This document shows, piece by piece, positions 29,099 to 38,565 of a DNA stretch of 64,000 bases. The stretch spans positions 114,151-178,150 of the forward strand of contig NZ_JXCF01000010.1 in the NCBI RefSeq assembly GCF_000875895.1. Direction: 5' to 3'. Every line of letters begins with the position of its first letter. Position 1 is the first letter of the stretch. Below the pieces are notes generated by a model that did no database searches, had not been told where the DNA came from, and saw nothing but the letters and a program-made list of their open reading frames with translations. The translations under genes and the position numbers were made by a program. This DNA is from Staphylococcus gallinarum (lineage in GTDB: Bacteria > Bacillota > Bacilli > Staphylococcales > Staphylococcaceae).

Positions 29099-29710
29099 TT
29101 ACATACGCCATGTTAAATCTGGATTGTCCATCTCGGATTTCTTCATTCTTGAAACATATGGGTTTCCTTTGACGGTAAATCTTAATGGTTTAGTTGTCCA
29201 TTCTCCTTTGTTAGGAATACCAATACGTGCACTTTCTTCAATGCGTTGAGGATATTTACGATTTTTAGTATCGATGAGTAAACGTCCTTCATTCAAACGA
29301 GAACCATCCAAATATCGTGGAATGTTAAAAGCTTTTGTCCATTTACCAGGACCATTCGTTATTTCAAAACCTGTTTTGCCTCGACGTTTTGCCATGATTT
29401 CGATACCTTCTTCAGGTTCGACAGCTCTAATTAATACACCTTCAGGAATACCTTCTTGCTGTGTAACAAAATTTATTAATAAATGCGTATGCATGACATG
29501 TGCATAGATTGTACCACCATTTTTATACAAAGATTCAACTTTTGGAGTACGTTTACCTTTATATCCATGGGCAGCTTGATCTTTTGTGCCTACATAAGCT
29601 TCAGTTTCTACAATATATCCCGTTAATATTTGTTGTTCATCATGAAAAATAATGCGCACGCCGAGTAAATCACGAGCGATTGTAATGGTGTCCCTATGTA
29701 TAAAATCCAT
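29099..29710 (-). CDS. 3-methyladenine DNA glycosylase (MPG/AAG family)
   Basis: A 203-residue AAG-family base-excision enzyme that removes alkylated and deaminated purines. It shows [31 protein letters not shown] (with the catalytic Glu in ETEAY) and [10 protein letters not shown], all family hallmarks. Length is typical. The ATG follows GGAGGTAAAG. It appears monocistronic and convergent with fni. Confidence 0.92.
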   Translation of the reverse strand: MDFIHRDTITIARDLLGVRIIFHDEQQILTGYIVETEAYVGTKDQAAHGYKGKRTPKVESLYKNGGTIYAHVMHTHLLINFVTQQEGIPEGVLIRAVEPEEGIEIMAKRRGKTGFEITNGPGKWTKAFNIPRYLDGSRLNEGRLLIDTKNRKYPQRIEESARIGIPNKGEWTTKPLRFTVKGNPYVSRMKKSEMDNPDLTWRM

Positions 29711-29909
29711 GAAAACTTTACCTCCATTGTTTGTTACTTATAAAATAATTTTAAAACTAGTATATATAAAAAATTATGTTATCAAAAACAAAATATTTTG
29801 ATACACTATATATTGTAAGGGTACTTGTTTAGTAAGTATAAATGTATCAAAGATTTGCTCTTAAACAAAGCCCTAAGGGAGATTATATTTTAATAGGAGG
29901 GAGTAGCAT

Positions 29910-30569
29910 ATGGAGAGAAAAATTGGTTTTGGTCAAGCGCTTAAACTGTTTTGGAAACAGTATGTAAATTTTAAAGGTAGAGCGCGCCGCAGTGAATATT
30001 GGTTTATGGCGTTATGGCATCTGATATTCATGGTTCCCGTATTTATATTATACATTATTGGATTAGTTATTATGGTTTCTGGTTTTTCTGTGGAATCAGA
30101 TGGCGTGGGTGCTTTCGGTTTAATCTTAATGATTATTATGGGGATTATATTATTCGTATATGCTTTAGCAACGTTAATTCCTAATTATGCATTATACATA
30201 CGTCGTTTCCATGATACTGGTAGATCGATGTTAATACCACTTATATTTTTAGGTGTATATATAGTCACTTATTCAATTATAATAGCATTTAATTTTACTG
30301 ATCCTTATTATGAAAAAGCGTCTACAATTATTATCGCGATTTTAATTTATTTATTATATCTAGGTATGGGTATTTATAATCTCGTTATTTGTTGTTTAGA
30401 TAGCGAAAGAAAAACGAATAAATATGGACAAAGCCATAAATATAGTAGTTTTTATCAAACTAAGCAAAATAAAAACAACAGCAACGCACCTGCGGATGAT
30501 GACATTGTAGTTGAATCATCAAATTCTGAGCAGCGTTTTAAACATTTAAGTGAGCGAGAAGATAAATAA
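29910..30569 (+). CDS. DUF805 membrane protein
   Basis: A 219-residue protein whose first 165 residues form a DUF805 domain: FWKQYVNFKGRARRSEYWF at the N-terminus, four hydrophobic helices, and the RRFHDTGRS signature between helices 2 and 3. The last 50 residues are a hydrophilic tail. The biochemical role of DUF805 is unknown. RBS is AGGAGGG. It is a single gene followed by a terminator. Confidence 0.88.
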   Translation: MERKIGFGQALKLFWKQYVNFKGRARRSEYWFMALWHLIFMVPVFILYIIGLVIMVSGFSVESDGVGAFGLILMIIMGIILFVYALATLIPNYALYIRRFHDTGRSMLIPLIFLGVYIVTYSIIIAFNFTDPYYEKASTIIIAILIYLLYLGMGIYNLVICCLDSERKTNKYGQSHKYSSFYQTKQNKNNSNAPADDDIVVESSNSEQRFKHLSEREDK

Positions 30570-30615
30570 TCGTAGCTTGAAATGAATAGAATAATGTGAA
30601 TTTTAATAAAATATT

Positions 30616-30655
30616 AACTGTCGAACTGGATTTAACCGTTTCGACAGTTTTTTTG
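30616..30655 (+). terminator. Terminator after DUF805 gene
   Basis: AACTGTCGAA and TTCGACAGTT stem followed by a run of T. Confidence 0.9.
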
Positions 30656-30858
30656 TTAGAACTTTGTCCTTGAAATAAAGTTTTGTTAGCAGATTTTTAT
30701 TAGAGATTAAAACTGAGGTGCACACTTTGCGTGAGAAATTGCTACAACGAATTGTTTTTGGATTGTGCGAGTCACACAGAAATTAGCAACTTTACAACTT
30801 TAAAATAGCTCATATTTTTTGAGTCACTTAGTCATTCAATTTCATTTATGTCTAAACC

Positions 30859-32472
30859 TTAAATATAACTATAGGATGGATAGGATTTACCTAATAAATC
30901 ATGGAGTGATTGATATCGTTTAAATAAACGTTCGTATTGTTCTACCTTTTCTGGATCAGGCTGTTTGCTATAGTAAATAGGTTGTTTCATTGCGACGACA
31001 GTATTCTCTAAGGAATCATATGCACCACCGACAAATGCGCCTAACATTGCTGCACCTAATGCAGTAGCGTTGCTAGCGTCGATGACAACAATAGGTTTAT
31101 TTAACACATTAGCGTATATATCAATTAATAACTCACTTTTCATAGGAATTCCACCAGCTGCATAGACAGTATGAATGTCGATTTGATTGTTTTCAAATTG
31201 TTGCATGATCATTTTCGTACCAAATGCTGTTGCTTCAATATAAGCTCTATGAATCATTTCATAAGGAGTAGTTAATGTAAGCCCGATTACACTACCGGTT
31301 AAGTGGCTATCACTTAAGATACTACGATTTCCATTATGCCAATCCAATACTGTAACATGTTGTTTTGTTATATCAATTTTTGATGCGAGTATTTCAAGTT
31401 GTTCTAATACGCTTATATCTTGGGCTTGTGCTTCATCTACAATTTCCTTTGGTGCTAAATTTGCTGAGTAGTTAAATAAGTCACCTACTGCAGGTTGACC
31501 AGCTTCATATGCGTACATACCTGGAATAATAGCATCTTTTACTGAACCGGTAATTGCAGGTATGGGTACTTGTTTAGTATCTAATACTAAATGACATGTG
31601 CTTGTGCCTATAACTGAAGTGAATGCGCCTTCTTCAATAGCGCCCACGCCAAGTACACCTGAATGTGCGTCAATGATAAAGGGAGAAACTTGGACGTTAC
31701 TTGCTAAGTCCCATAGTTGTTGGAATGCTGATGTGAGACAACCGGCACTTTCGCCAATGTTAATTACAGGTGCTTCACATTTTTCTTTAATTATTGTTGG
31801 CAACTCGCTATCAACTGCTTTAAAAAAGTTGTAGTTAAAGCCATCTTGTTCATTATAAAATCCTTTAAATCCAATGCCACAATTTGATCTTGTATTGTTA
31901 CCAGTTAACAAACTAACAAGGTAATCTCCTGCTTCCATAATATAGCTTGCACGTTCTAGTATTTCTGGTGCGTGTTTTTTTACTTCTAATATCTTTGGTA
32001 TCATCCATTCGCTATTTACATTATGCCCATAATACTGTATCCAAGATGGATCATGTTGTTCACTTACTTCCTTCATTAGTGTAGCTTCGTCTTGCGCGCC
32101 ATGATGTTTCCATAGTTTGACATATGCATGTGGATTATCTTTTAAATCGTTATGGTTATGTAAAGGCTCAAACTGATCATCCAAGAAAACGATTGTACAG
32201 CTTGTGAAATCAATGCCGATACCAATGACCTCATCTCGATTGACTTGACTTTCCTCTAGTACATGTTTTACGCCATGTTTAAGAATGTCGACATAATCAT
32301 CTGCATGCTGTAAAAAATAATGATGAGGAAGCTCTTGTCCATTTAGTGTTTCAGAAATTGTACCGTGACTGTATGTTTTAATATAGCTTGAAACAATATT
32401 ACCATTTGTAGTATCCACTAAAAATACGCGTCCAGATGAAGTACCATAGTCGATGCCTATACTGTATGTCAT
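30859..32472 (-). CDS. FGGY-family ribulokinase-like sugar kinase
   Basis: A 537-residue FGGY kinase. Both ATP/sugar halves are present: DYGTSSGRVFLVD at 8-20 and the later AAGGIPMKSELLIDIYANVL and ATALGAAMLGA blocks. By overall similarity it is closest to AraB-type ribulokinase. S. aureus as I recall it has an AraB-like protein at another locus, so this may be a paralogue or a relocated copy. No isomerase, epimerase or sugar transporter is adjacent, so the substrate is open. The ATG follows GTAGGAGGTAG. It is divergent from the NatA gene. Confidence 0.85.
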   Translation of the reverse strand: MTYSIGIDYGTSSGRVFLVDTTNGNIVSSYIKTYSHGTISETLNGQELPHHYFLQHADDYVDILKHGVKHVLEESQVNRDEVIGIGIDFTSCTIVFLDDQFEPLHNHNDLKDNPHAYVKLWKHHGAQDEATLMKEVSEQHDPSWIQYYGHNVNSEWMIPKILEVKKHAPEILERASYIMEAGDYLVSLLTGNNTRSNCGIGFKGFYNEQDGFNYNFFKAVDSELPTIIKEKCEAPVINIGESAGCLTSAFQQLWDLASNVQVSPFIIDAHSGVLGVGAIEEGAFTSVIGTSTCHLVLDTKQVPIPAITGSVKDAIIPGMYAYEAGQPAVGDLFNYSANLAPKEIVDEAQAQDISVLEQLEILASKIDITKQHVTVLDWHNGNRSILSDSHLTGSVIGLTLTTPYEMIHRAYIEATAFGTKMIMQQFENNQIDIHTVYAAGGIPMKSELLIDIYANVLNKPIVVIDASNATALGAAMLGAFVGGAYDSLENTVVAMKQPIYYSKQPDPEKVEQYERLFKRYQSLHDLLGKSYPSYSYI

Positions 32473-32697
32473 AATTGAACTACCTCCTACGCTATAATTA
32501 GAAAACTATTTAAGCTAATGATAGCGATTACAATTACTGATGTAAAGTAGAGCAAACTAATGTATGATGACAGGTTATATAATTCAGATTAATACAATAG
32601 TAGGTTCTATAGATAATACAACTATTAATTTAATATGTATTTTAAATAATGTCGTGGTATGATCGTGTTATACATAATGAGGAGAGGGGATGAATAC

Positions 32698-33594
32698 ATG
32701 TTAACGATAAACCATGTAACAAAGAAATATAAAGACTTTGTTGCAGTAAATGATATTTCGTTGTCGTTAGATGAAGGAAAGATGCTAGGCTTTCTAGGGC
32801 GTAATGGTGCAGGAAAGACGACAACATTTCGAATGATTTTGGGATTGACGCCAGTTACAGAGGGCCAGATATTGTATAATAATCAAATTATTGATAAAAA
32901 TTTATATGACCGAATTGGATATTTACCTGAAGAAAGAGGACTTCATCCAAAGATGAAGGTCGAAGATGAATTACGTTATTTGGCGAGTTTAAAAGGCATG
33001 AAAAATAAAGCGATTAATAAAGAAATTGATTATTGGCTCGATAGATTCGATATTGAACAAAATAGGGAAAAGAAAATTGAATCATTATCAAAAGGTAATC
33101 AACAAAAAATTCAATTATTAGCAAGTATGTTACACAGACCAGAATTATTAATATTAGATGAACCGTTTAGTGGTTTGGATCCAGTGAATGTGGAATTGTT
33201 AAAATCTGCTGTTAATGACTTAAATAAAGATGGTACGACAATTATTTATAGCTCACATCGAATGGAACATGTTGAGGAATTATGTGATGATGTTTGCATT
33301 TTAAATAAAGGAGAATTAGTAGTTTCAGGACCAATAGATCAAGTAAAATCAAATCATGGTAATAAAAAGGTGATTATTGAAACTGATAAAGCATTAGATG
33401 ATTTACAGAATATTAACGGTGTACTAGATTGTAATAGGACGAAGCGAAATATTGAGTTAACGATCAATGATGAAGCTACTGCTGAAGTGATTTATCAGCA
33501 AGTTATTCAACACGGATACGTACGACGTTTTCAAGTTGTAGAGCCATCATTGAATGAGATATTTATTGATAAAGTAGGTGATTTAAATGGATAA
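32698..33594 (+). CDS. ABC transporter ATPase, NatA-like
   Basis: About 298 residues. Walker A is GRNGAGKTT (34-42), the signature LSKGNQQK (129-136), Walker B LLILDEP (149-155), and the H-loop SSHR. A C-terminal extension of about 90 residues is typical of ABC-2 exporters related to sodium exporter NatA. I start it at ATG 32698, with GAGGAGAGGGG upstream, not at the in-frame ATG of 32659. The stop overlaps the permease start by 8 bp. Confidence 0.88.
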   Translation: MLTINHVTKKYKDFVAVNDISLSLDEGKMLGFLGRNGAGKTTTFRMILGLTPVTEGQILYNNQIIDKNLYDRIGYLPEERGLHPKMKVEDELRYLASLKGMKNKAINKEIDYWLDRFDIEQNREKKIESLSKGNQQKIQLLASMLHRPELLILDEPFSGLDPVNVELLKSAVNDLNKDGTTIIYSSHRMEHVEELCDDVCILNKGELVVSGPIDQVKSNHGNKKVIIETDKALDDLQNINGVLDCNRTKRNIELTINDEATAEVIYQQVIQHGYVRRFQVVEPSLNEIFIDKVGDLNG

Positions 33595-34825
33595 ATTTTG
33601 GTCAACAATTAAAATAACTTATAAAAATAAAGTAACAACGAAATCATTTCAAATTTTTACAATAATAGTTATCGTATTGATTCTTGCAGCAGCAAATATA
33701 AATAAAATTATTGATTTGTTTGATCATGGTAGCGATAAAGTAGGAATTGTTACAGATAACAAGCAAATTTATAAACTTATTGATCAGCAAAGTAAACAAC
33801 TAGATGATGATGCACAGTATGTAAAGGTTACTGAACAAACTGCAAAATCTGAAATAAAAAAAGATAAGTTAGACAAAGCTTATGTCATCACAATTTCAGA
33901 TGATCAAAAAATTAAAGGTAAGATTATGAGTAAAGACAGTGTGTCTACAGATGATAAACAACAACTGTCAGCCGTGTTATTTACAATACAAACACAATTA
34001 ACAGCAGCAAATCTTAATTTGTCAGCAAATGAATTAAAGCAACTACAAGCTCAAAGTAAGGTGACTTCCGAAGTTGTTGATAATACCAATGCACAATCTG
34101 ATTTAACTGAGGCTCAAAAAGGATTCAACATGATTATCGTATATGCTGGTGTAATGTTGATGTTCTTTATCGTTATTAATTACGCAGGGCAAGTTGCTAT
34201 GGAAATTGCTACAGAAAAGACATCACGTGTTATTGAAATGATAATTACCAGTGTGTCTCCTGTAACGCATATTTTAGCGAAGATTTTTGGAGTAATCGCA
34301 GTAGCATTAACACAAATTGCGATATTCTTCATAGTTGGTTTAATTAGTTTCTTCGTATTTGATATAAGAAAAATGTTAAAAGGCTTTAAAATTGAACCAA
34401 ATGATTTAACGGCACAACTAATTACAGTAGGTATCATTTCGTTATTATTAGGTATATTGTCATATATTATATTAGCAGCAATTCTGGGTTCGATTACGGC
34501 AAGAATCGAAGATATAAACCAAGCGTTAATGCCAATGACATTACTGAGTATGATAGGGTTTTATATTGCACTATTTAGTGTTATGAATCCAGATACTTTA
34601 TTAGTTAAAATAGCTAGCTTTATTCCATTGATTTCTCCTTTTGTGATGTTTGTGAGGGCAGCGACACCTGAAGTTGCCTTGTGGGAAATCATTGTGAGTA
34701 TTATTTTATCTGTAGTGACGATTATCATTTTATTATGGATTGCAGTACGTAGTTATAAAGACACTATTTTAAGCTTTGATAAAGGTTTTATACAGGCATT
34801 TAAACGAATTGCTAATAAGAGATAA
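33587..34825 (+). CDS. ABC-2 type permease, NatB-like
   Basis: A 412-residue permease: one N-terminal helix (about 20-40), an extracytoplasmic domain of roughly 140 residues, then five or six helices (about 180-400) with the conserved EIATEKTSRVIEMIITSVSP coupling segment. This is the NatB/YhaP layout. NatAB of Bacillus exports Na+ and responds to uncouplers and ethanol; the substrate here is not shown. It overlaps the ATPase gene by 8 bp and ends before a terminator. Confidence 0.88.
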   Translation: MDKFWSTIKITYKNKVTTKSFQIFTIIVIVLILAAANINKIIDLFDHGSDKVGIVTDNKQIYKLIDQQSKQLDDDAQYVKVTEQTAKSEIKKDKLDKAYVITISDDQKIKGKIMSKDSVSTDDKQQLSAVLFTIQTQLTAANLNLSANELKQLQAQSKVTSEVVDNTNAQSDLTEAQKGFNMIIVYAGVMLMFFIVINYAGQVAMEIATEKTSRVIEMIITSVSPVTHILAKIFGVIAVALTQIAIFFIVGLISFFVFDIRKMLKGFKIEPNDLTAQLITVGIISLLLGILSYIILAAILGSITARIEDINQALMPMTLLSMIGFYIALFSVMNPDTLLVKIASFIPLISPFVMFVRAATPEVALWEIIVSIILSVVTIIILLWIAVRSYKDTILSFDKGFIQAFKRIANKR

Positions 34826-35419
34826 ACTAGAATAGTTAGGAAGTATAAGGCTATCTTACAAATTATAAATATTGAGATAGCCTTTTGTATGCGATTAAGG
34901 TTATAGAAAGACTAAAAGTAGATAATCAGTTATATGTAAAACTTATTAAATAACTATGAAATTGGAATTTATATAGAGATGATTTCATAAAAATTATAAA
35001 ATTAGAAAAAACTATAACATTTTTTGTTATAGTTTGTTAGAATTTACGATTAGTATAGATAAATATATGAACAAATTGTTACAATGTATTTAAGTAATCA
35101 ATATAAGGAGAGTACCAAACAATCACTCAATTGTAGTTGAAAGTATAAATAACTTAGTATTAGCGATTCGAAAGGGAATGTGAATCTGAGTGATGTGCAT
35201 TAAAGTATTCATGGGACTATTATGTAATATTATTTCAATTGAAGTACAACAATTAAGTGGAATTTGTCGAAACTTGTTTTAGTGAAGCAGTTAATTGCCT
35301 ACGTACACACTATACCCCATAGTATGAGTGTCGTTGAAGGCTACATTTGTAATTGATGTTTTTATTCATGATAAAGCCAAAGTAGTTAATAGTATCTTTG
35401 GTTTGAAAGGGAGTAATTG
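34826..35419. other. 594-bp gap before galM
   Basis: It contains the natB terminator (34847-34886) and a perfect hairpin AAACTATAACA/TGTTATAGTTT (35009-35035) that lacks a clear T-run. A 29-codon ORF at 35193 lacks a good ribosome site. CCAAAG/CTTTGG pairs just before the galM ribosome site (35377-35401). An AAGGAGAG sequence near 35104 is not followed by a start codon at suitable spacing. I see no other gene; the gap is large enough for an untranslated RNA or a long leader. Confidence 0.5.
34847..34886 (+). terminator. Terminator after NatAB operon
   Basis: AAGGCTATCT pairs with AGATAGCCTT, followed by TT. Confidence 0.8.
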
Positions 35420-36445
35420 ATGATGTTTGCAAAAGTAGAAAGCCAAAGTAATGGAATTGATTTAATCAAAATAGATAATGAAGAAACTAAAATTGTATTT
35501 ACAAATTATGGTGCACGCATTGTCTCATGGAAATTTGATGATAATAATATCGTGTTAGGCAATGTTGTCGAAGCTGATGAATTTTATCAGGAAAATCCAT
35601 TCAACTTCGGTGCAACTATTGGCCGATATGGTGGAAGAATTGCCGATGCAACCTTTGAATTGGATGGTAAGACTTATCACTTAGACAAAAATAACAATAA
35701 CCATAATATACATGGTGGTCCAAAGGGATTAGATACACAATTTTTCGATTATGAAGTAATAGAGCAAGTAGGGCAAATTAAGATTGTCTTTACTACAACA
35801 ATAAAATCGGAAAACGATCATTTTCCTGGAGATATTGATTTAGAAATCATACATACTTATGACATTGACCATAAATGGACGATTGAGTACAAAGCAACAG
35901 CTACAGAAAAAACATTGTTTAATCCAATGAACCATGTATATTTTAATTTAAATAGAGATAATAATGTGATTGATAATCATTGTATTAGTAGTTCTAAGTT
36001 AGATATGTATCTATTAGATGAAGAAAATATTGTTGCAAGTTTAGAACCAGTAGATTTGATACATAAATTTGGCTCTGAAAGTATTCAATTTAAAGATATC
36101 TTTAATAGTGAAGATGGTGTGATTCAAGAACAAATGTCTCGCTACGGTGGCATCGATCATCCATTTGACATTGGAAATAATGAAATGACTGTCGAGAATA
36201 AACATTTTCTATTGAAAGTTCAGACAGATATGCCTAATGTAGTTATATTTACTTTCAATGATACAACAAGTTGGGAAAGTGACTTTAATATTTATAAAGC
36301 ACATTCTGGATTCACACTTGAAACACAATGTATACCAAACGATATAAATTTATTAGGCGAAGAAGCGCCATCAATTATAGAAGCGGGACAACCTTATTAT
36401 TCTAAAACATCTTATAAGATTTTTGAAAAAGGAAAAGAACAATAG
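35420..36445 (+). CDS. galM: Aldose 1-epimerase (mutarotase)
   Basis: A 341-residue GalM-family enzyme interconverting alpha and beta anomers of aldoses. The signature GRYGGRI and NNNHNIHGGPKGLD (catalytic His) lie near residues 73-110, and NPMNHVYFNL near 180. A Glu near the C-terminus in SGFTLETQ is the likely base. The ATG at 35420 (or 35423) follows AAAGGGAG. No other gal genes are adjacent; it appears free-standing. Confidence 0.9.
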   Translation: MMFAKVESQSNGIDLIKIDNEETKIVFTNYGARIVSWKFDDNNIVLGNVVEADEFYQENPFNFGATIGRYGGRIADATFELDGKTYHLDKNNNNHNIHGGPKGLDTQFFDYEVIEQVGQIKIVFTTTIKSENDHFPGDIDLEIIHTYDIDHKWTIEYKATATEKTLFNPMNHVYFNLNRDNNVIDNHCISSSKLDMYLLDEENIVASLEPVDLIHKFGSESIQFKDIFNSEDGVIQEQMSRYGGIDHPFDIGNNEMTVENKHFLLKVQTDMPNVVIFTFNDTTSWESDFNIYKAHSGFTLETQCIPNDINLLGEEAPSIIEAGQPYYSKTSYKIFEKGKEQ

Positions 36446-36474
36446 ATTACAATAATTAAATATTTTTAAAGCAT

Positions 36475-36520
36475 AAAACCACCAATCCATAAGCTTATTG
36501 CTCAGGTATTGGTGGTTTTT
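36475..36520. terminator. Bidirectional terminator between galM and MOSC gene
   Basis: AAAACCACCAAT and ATTGGTGGTTTT stem between convergent genes. Confidence 0.88.
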
Positions 36521-36533
36521 AATATTATTGTTA

Positions 36534-37202
36534 TTATTTTGTTGCTTTTGCTTCTGCTCTTGATAGGAACTTTTCAAGTTTTGCTTTCCGCTTTTCAGTT
36601 AAGTATGGATTGTTAATTGCGTATTTTAAACGTGTGATGTTAAATTTATCGTTGTAATAAATATCATTTAATTCATGAACTGATAGGGCAGTTTCTGGCT
36701 CTGCTGTTTTAATAAGTTTTAAATTGGATGTTTCATGTACAAAGCCTTCTTGAATCACACGAAAGTAAAATCCAGTCTTACAAGATTGTGACATTCTTTT
36801 AGCTAAATCTTTAATTTGATACTTTTCTTGTATTTTCCAACAAGGTTCTCGTATTTCGGAAACTTCAAGTATGGCTTCACCTAGCTGATATTGATTTCCG
36901 AAATAAACATCTTGCTCATCTAAATCTATAGCGGTTAGATTTTCTCCGAACATTGCATAGTTAGGTAATTCTGAGAGGTCATCTGCCCAAAGTCTGTAAT
37001 TTTTCTTGCTATAAAGACAAACAGCTTTATCTGGACCGCCGTGATCTTTATACTCTTGTTCATCTTCGACAAACCCAGTTTTAGTTAAATACATTTCCCC
37101 TTTGAATTTAACTTTATCTAGTGCTGAACGCATTGGTCTTTTCTTACTATATGGTAAGTCTTGAACTTTACCAGTAGCAATCGCATTTAAGGCATATATC
37201 AT
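36534..37202 (-). CDS. MOSC-domain protein (YiiM-like)
   Basis: About 222 residues. A MOSC domain occupies most of the protein: LTKTGFVEDEQEYKDHGGPDKAVCLY near 40-63, with the conserved Asp/His/Gly, and EPCWKIQEKYQ with a Cys that could carry sulphur or bind molybdenum cofactor. YiiM-type proteins reduce N-hydroxylated bases; that activity is inferred by family. I start it at ATG 37202, 8 bases after GGGGGAG. The divergent neighbour is rpiA. Confidence 0.85.
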   Translation of the reverse strand: MIYALNAIATGKVQDLPYSKKRPMRSALDKVKFKGEMYLTKTGFVEDEQEYKDHGGPDKAVCLYSKKNYRLWADDLSELPNYAMFGENLTAIDLDEQDVYFGNQYQLGEAILEVSEIREPCWKIQEKYQIKDLAKRMSQSCKTGFYFRVIQEGFVHETSNLKLIKTAEPETALSVHELNDIYYNDKFNITRLKYAINNPYLTEKRKAKLEKFLSRAEAKATK

Positions 37203-37368
37203 TTGTGCCACTCCCCCGAATATATGATTAATTACTATAATTTTAAAGCAATCGCATTATAATGAAAAGTAAAGGTTTATATATCTTGAATTTTATTTTT
37301 TAACTAGGTATTTTTAATAAACTCATGTACAATAAAAATAAAAGTACTGTGAGTAGAGGGGAAGCATT

Positions 37369-38052
37369 ATGGATAAGAAACAGCTGAAAATAAGTACATT
37401 TAATGATGCATTAGACCAGATTAAAGACGGTATGATACTAGGCATAGGTTCAGGCTCAACAATTGAGTTACTTGTCCCAAAAATAGCAGAAAAGCTTGAG
37501 CGAGAACAAATTAATATTACGGGAGTGTGTACATCTAATAAGACTGCATTTATTGCTAAGGAATTAGGGATGCATGTGGTAGATGTTAACGATGTTGAAC
37601 ATATTGATTTAGCAATTGACGGGGCTGACGAGGTCGATCCTAATTTGAATCTTATAAAGGGTGGCGGTGGTGCACTCTTTAGAGAAAAGGTTATTGATGC
37701 CATGGCAAAAAGATTTGTTGTCCTTGTAGATGATTCTAAGCTAGTTTCATACTTAGGAGAAACTTTCAAACTTCCTGTTGAGGTGGATAAATTCAATTGG
37801 TTGTTAATAGCTAAGGAAATAGAGCGTAGTAAGGGTGTAACGGCAATTAGACGTATGGTTGACGATGTTCCTTTTATTACAGATAATGGCAATTACATAT
37901 TAGACTTAGTATTGAATAAGGATATTGAACCGTTTGCAATGCATGAATATTTGATTCATTTAATTGGTGTATTGGAAACTGGATATTTCTTGGATGTAAC
38001 AGATCAAGTTATTGTGGGGACCCCTTCAGGTGTTCAAGTGAAAAATAAATAG
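37369..38052 (+). CDS. rpiA: Ribose-5-phosphate isomerase A
   Basis: A 227-residue RpiA that interconverts ribose-5-phosphate and ribulose-5-phosphate in the pentose phosphate pathway. Diagnostic blocks are GIGSGSTIE, DGADEVDPN (catalytic Asp residues) and KGGGGALFREK (catalytic Glu in the last). Full length for the family. The ATG follows AGAGGGG. It is a single gene with a terminator behind it. Confidence 0.95.
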   Translation: MDKKQLKISTFNDALDQIKDGMILGIGSGSTIELLVPKIAEKLEREQINITGVCTSNKTAFIAKELGMHVVDVNDVEHIDLAIDGADEVDPNLNLIKGGGGALFREKVIDAMAKRFVVLVDDSKLVSYLGETFKLPVEVDKFNWLLIAKEIERSKGVTAIRRMVDDVPFITDNGNYILDLVLNKDIEPFAMHEYLIHLIGVLETGYFLDVTDQVIVGTPSGVQVKNK

Positions 38053-38091
38053 TTTCTAATTTATGGTAATGATTTGCATTAAGTAAATAAG

Positions 38092-38128
38092 AGGCAGGCT
38101 TCAATTATTTGAGGACTGCCTTTTTTTT
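38092..38128 (+). terminator. Terminator after rpiA
   Basis: AGGCAGGCTTCAA/TTTGAGGACTGCCT stem with a run of eight T. Confidence 0.85.
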
Positions 38129-38169
38129 ATTTGATAATTGTGTAATTTGTATTATGTATTATAAATTAT

Positions 38170-38241
38170 ATTGCTCGCTTACCTAGGGGGCTGGGTCGAG
38201 CCTTGGTCTCGACACGCATCCTGCTCCCTCAGGTGTCTTGC
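38170..38241 (-). repeat. Dispersed intergenic repeat, copy A
   Basis: Read on the minus strand, it starts GCAAGACACCTGAGGGAGCA and ends CCCCCTAGGTAAGCGAGCAAT. It aligns over its whole length with 52010-52080 (copy B, plus strand). It is far more G+C-rich than its surroundings. Confidence 0.8.
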
Positions 38242-38364
38242 AAATAATACAGTGAAATTATAAGCAGTAAATTATCAAGTCAACGATTTTAATATAATTT
38301 AATTTCCAAACACACGCCAGTATACTAGGTGAAAGGAGATATTCTATTTATCTTTCTAATTCGT

Positions 38365-38380
38365 ATTGCTCGCTTACCTA
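38365..38380 (-). repeat. 16-bp fragment of the dispersed repeat
   Basis: ATTGCTCGCTTACCTA is identical to 38170-38185, 195 bp away. This is the conserved end of the element without the rest. Confidence 0.75.
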
Positions 38381-38471
38381 ATATGATGAAGAAGAAATGA
38401 TATAACACATACGCTGACTTCTTACACTACGTTCAATAGTTCTTCTGGTATTTACTTCTAAGATAAAAAAT

Positions 38472-38522
38472 AAGACACATACGCATAATATAATAGAAAC
38501 TACTATATTAACGATGTGTCTT
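38472..38522. terminator. Hairpin of the AAGACAC/GTGTCTT type
   Basis: AAGACACAT pairs perfectly with ATGTGTCTT, and TAATATAATAG with CTACTATATTA inside. It lies 44 bases beyond the lyrA stop and probably terminates that leftward gene. Similar in design to the hairpins at 365 and 7713. Confidence 0.75.
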
Positions 38523-38565
38523 ATATATTGAATGTAATATGGTTTAAACACGAGAAACTTAATGT

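Larger units (their letters stand above)
38053..38565. other. 513-bp intergenic region with repeats
   Basis: It holds the rpiA terminator, one full and one partial copy of a dispersed intergenic repeat (38170-38241 and 38365-38380) and a hairpin of the AAGACAC type (38472-38522). No credible ORF. Confidence 0.6.

Noticed and set aside
29049..29507. Plus-strand ORFs opposite the DNA glycosylase gene
   Set aside because: Shadows of the minus-strand gene, which has all family motifs.
35193..35282. 29-codon hydrophobic ORF (MCIKVFMGLL...), possible small toxin
   Set aside because: Ribosome site is poor, there is no positively charged tail as in known type I toxins, and no antisense promoter is evident.
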